Shown here piece after piece: positions 5,681 to 7,086 of a DNA stretch of 7,086 nucleotides (position 1 is the stretch's first letter; every line of letters starts with the position of its first letter). Under the pieces are notes generated by a model. The model made no database searches and had not been told where the DNA came from. It saw only the letters and a program-made list of their open reading frames with translations. Origin of the DNA: Proteobacteria bacterium UBA6522. Lineage in GTDB: Bacteria > Pseudomonadota > Gammaproteobacteria > Steroidobacterales > Rariloculaceae. The DNA lies in the NCBI GenBank assembly GCA_002434915.1, contig DJLG01000058.1:1-7086 (forward strand). Reading direction: 5' to 3'. Both the position numbers and the translations under genes were made by a program.

Positions 5681-7086
5681 TGGACGATGACCAAAGAAGA
5701 ATTCCTAAGTTCTATGATTTGAGCGTAGAAGAGCGTGTTCGGGCCGTTCATGAGAGAGGTATTGTGACACTCGACGATTTCCGATCTTTGGCAACTGGCA
5801 AGCATACTCTTGCCCTCGAGGCCGCCGATAAGATGGTCGAGAATGTTGTTGGTGTAATGGGATTGCCTCTTGGATTAGGGATGAACCTAGTCGTTAATAA
5901 AAGGCGTTATGTTATTCCGATGGCAGTCGAAGAGCCCTCTGTTATTGCAGCGCTTGGTTCAGGATCAAAGTTGATTTCTGAGCATGGGGGGGTAGAGGCA
6001 ACCTCTACAGACCCAATAATGATTGGACAGATTCAGGTGGTTGATATACCAGATATAGATGTTGCAAAAACTGCTCTAATGGAGAACAAGCAAGATATTT
6101 TAAATCTTGCTAATAGTTTTCATCCGAACATGGTGGCTAGAGGTGGGGGTGCCAAAGATATTGAATTATTTTCCCATCCGCTTCTGTCTACAGGGAAACG
6201 AATGTTAGTAATCCATCTTCTTGTGGATACCCGTGATGCCATGGGGGCTAATCTAACTAATGGAATGTGTGAAGGTGTTGCTTCACTTATTGAGTCTATT
6301 ACTGGAGGTCAGGTCTTTCTTAGGATTCTTTCTAACTTGAGTGATCGTTCATTAGTCAGAGCTAGCTGTAGCATTCCAGCTGAAGCTTTGGTGGGCGATG
6401 ATTATTCAGGAGAGCAGGTTAGAGATGGAATTATAGTTGCCTCTGATTTCGCCAAAGTAGACCCTTATAGAGCAGCAACACATAATAAGGGCATAATGAA
6501 TGGCATTGATCCAGTTGCTATAGCAACTGGTAATGATTGGCGTGCCATAGAAGCTGGGGCTCATGCTTTTGCAGCAAGAGGTGGCAGGTACACTTCTCTT
6601 ACCGATTGGTTTGTAGATGAGAAGGGAAATTTATGTGGCAGTATTGAGCTGCCTATAAAGGTTGGCATAGTGGGTGCGCCAATAAAATCTAATCCCACTG
6701 TAGCGCTGAATATGCGTTTACTTGATGTTGAATCGGCAACTCAGTTAGCTGAAGTTATGGCGGCGGTTGGGCTAGCTCAGAATTTTGGGGCAATCCGAGC
6801 GCTCGCGACAGAAGGGATTCAAAAAGGACATATGACGTTGCATGCCCGTAGTGTTGTAACTGGAGCAGGAGTGCCCAAAGAGCTATTCAATGAGGTACTA
6901 GATCGATTAATACTCAGTAATGAAATAAAAATATGGAAGGCTAAAGAAATAGCCTTATCACTGCAGAATAAACATTTTGGTAAAAATGATCGAAATCCTA
7001 CTAGGATAGAAGAATCTGCCATGGGTGTAGGTTACGGCAAGGTTGTGTTGCTCGGAGAACACTCAGTCGTTTATGGAAGACATGCC
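5680..7086 (+). CDS. mvaA: Class II HMG-CoA reductase fused in frame to mevalonate kinase (3' end outside window)
   Basis: The first domain would reduce HMG-CoA to mevalonate with NAD(P)H in the cytoplasm. From the GTG at 5680, 469 residues are visible and no stop occurs. Class II reductase motifs are all present: IPKFYDLS at 8-15, ENVVG (54-58), VEEPS (83-87) with the catalytic Glu, RGGGAKD near 154-160, DAMGAN (186-191), NKGIMNG (269-275) with catalytic Lys270, ATGND (282-286) with catalytic Asp286, and GHMTLHAR (383-390) with catalytic His384. There are no membrane segments, as expected for class II. The reductase fold should end near residue 430, the usual family length. A polar stretch (about 428-447) follows, then GKVVLLGEHSVVYG (453-466), a mevalonate kinase N-terminus. 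The GTG overlaps the preceding TAG by 1 nt, which implies coupling. The family is often labelled degradative, but the biosynthetic context argues for an anabolic role. Cofactor preference is not readable here. The reductase call is very firm; the fusion is firm at DNA level only as far as the window goes. Confidence 0.93.
   Translation, partial: MDDDQRRIPKFYDLSVEERVRAVHERGIVTLDDFRSLATGKHTLALEAADKMVENVVGVMGLPLGLGMNLVVNKRRYVIPMAVEEPSVIAALGSGSKLISEHGGVEATSTDPIMIGQIQVVDIPDIDVAKTALMENKQDILNLANSFHPNMVARGGGAKDIELFSHPLLSTGKRMLVIHLLVDTRDAMGANLTNGMCEGVASLIESITGGQVFLRILSNLSDRSLVRASCSIPAEALVGDDYSGEQVRDGIIVASDFAKVDPYRAATHNKGIMNGIDPVAIATGNDWRAIEAGAHAFAARGGRYTSLTDWFVDEKGNLCGSIELPIKVGIVGAPIKSNPTVALNMRLLDVESATQLAEVMAAVGLAQNFGAIRALATEGIQKGHMTLHARSVVTGAGVPKELFNEVLDRLILSNEIKIWKAKEIALSLQNKHFGKNDRNPTRIEESAMGVGYGKVVLLGEHSVVYGRHA
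7021..7086 (+). other. Mevalonate kinase N-terminal segment, in frame with HMG-CoA reductase, cut by window edge
   Basis: The last 22 codons encode the first strand and loop of a GHMP kinase. GKVVLLGEHSVVYG has the GEHxVVxG wording typical of mevalonate kinase, whereas galactokinases read GEHTDY-like and the neighbouring phosphomevalonate kinase reads GEYAVLHG. An ATG sits at 7021, exactly where a stand-alone kinase would start, and a weak AGGA (7003-7006) lies 14 nt before it. A separate or additional internal start is therefore possible, but no stop codon separates it from the reductase. The rest of the domain is outside the window. Confidence 0.8.

Noticed and set aside
5620..5805. A minus-strand open frame across the phosphomevalonate kinase/HMG-CoA reductase junction
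   Set aside because: Both sense frames are supported by family motifs, and the antisense peptide shows no domain or convincing ribosome binding site.
5986..5992. G7 run in HMG-CoA reductase as a possible frameshift site
   Set aside because: Conserved reductase motifs occur in the same frame before and after the run, so the reading frame is intact.

Overview
This is a compact, protein-coding window with about 97% of its bases in genes. It carries isoprenoid biosynthesis genes from a bacterium that uses the mevalonate route. Six coding regions are supported: a fatty-acyl-CoA synthetase (+), a farnesyl diphosphate synthase (-), a squalene/phytoene synthase-family enzyme (+), diphosphomevalonate decarboxylase (+), phosphomevalonate kinase (+), and a class II HMG-CoA reductase (+). 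The reductase frame stays open to the right edge and runs in frame into the N-terminus of a mevalonate kinase. No tRNA, rRNA, CRISPR array or mobile element was seen.

The organism is probably a moderately A+T-rich Gram-negative bacterium, most likely a gammaproteobacterium or relative. This rests on the E. coli-type IspA (DDLPAMD motif), the AlkK/DmdB-like acyl-CoA ligase, and the mix of ATG, GTG and possibly TTG starts with modest Shine-Dalgarno sites. The assignment is an inference with low confidence. Most proteobacteria use the MEP pathway, so a clustered mevalonate pathway is itself a lineage clue.

Layout: the acyl-CoA synthetase (27-1655, +) ends 8 nt from the end of the convergent ispA (1664-2572, -). 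IspA and the squalene synthase-like gene diverge from a 72-nt intergenic region (60 nt if a TTG start is used). The squalene synthase-like gene begins a tight same-strand run: a 26-nt gap to mvaD, about 7 nt between the mvaD stop and the phosphomevalonate kinase ATG (1 nt if a TTG start is used), and a 1-nt TAGTG overlap into the HMG-CoA reductase. This looks like one transcription unit that continues past the window.

Pathway: HMG-CoA reductase makes mevalonate, the fused mevalonate kinase domain would make 5-phosphomevalonate, phosphomevalonate kinase makes 5-diphosphomevalonate, and MvaD makes IPP. IspA condenses IPP and DMAPP to FPP, and the squalene/phytoene synthase-family enzyme joins two prenyl diphosphates head to head. 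Not seen here, and perhaps just downstream, are HMG-CoA synthase, acetoacetyl-CoA thiolase and IPP isomerase. The most unusual feature is the apparent HMG-CoA reductase-mevalonate kinase fusion, which would join two consecutive pathway steps in one polypeptide.
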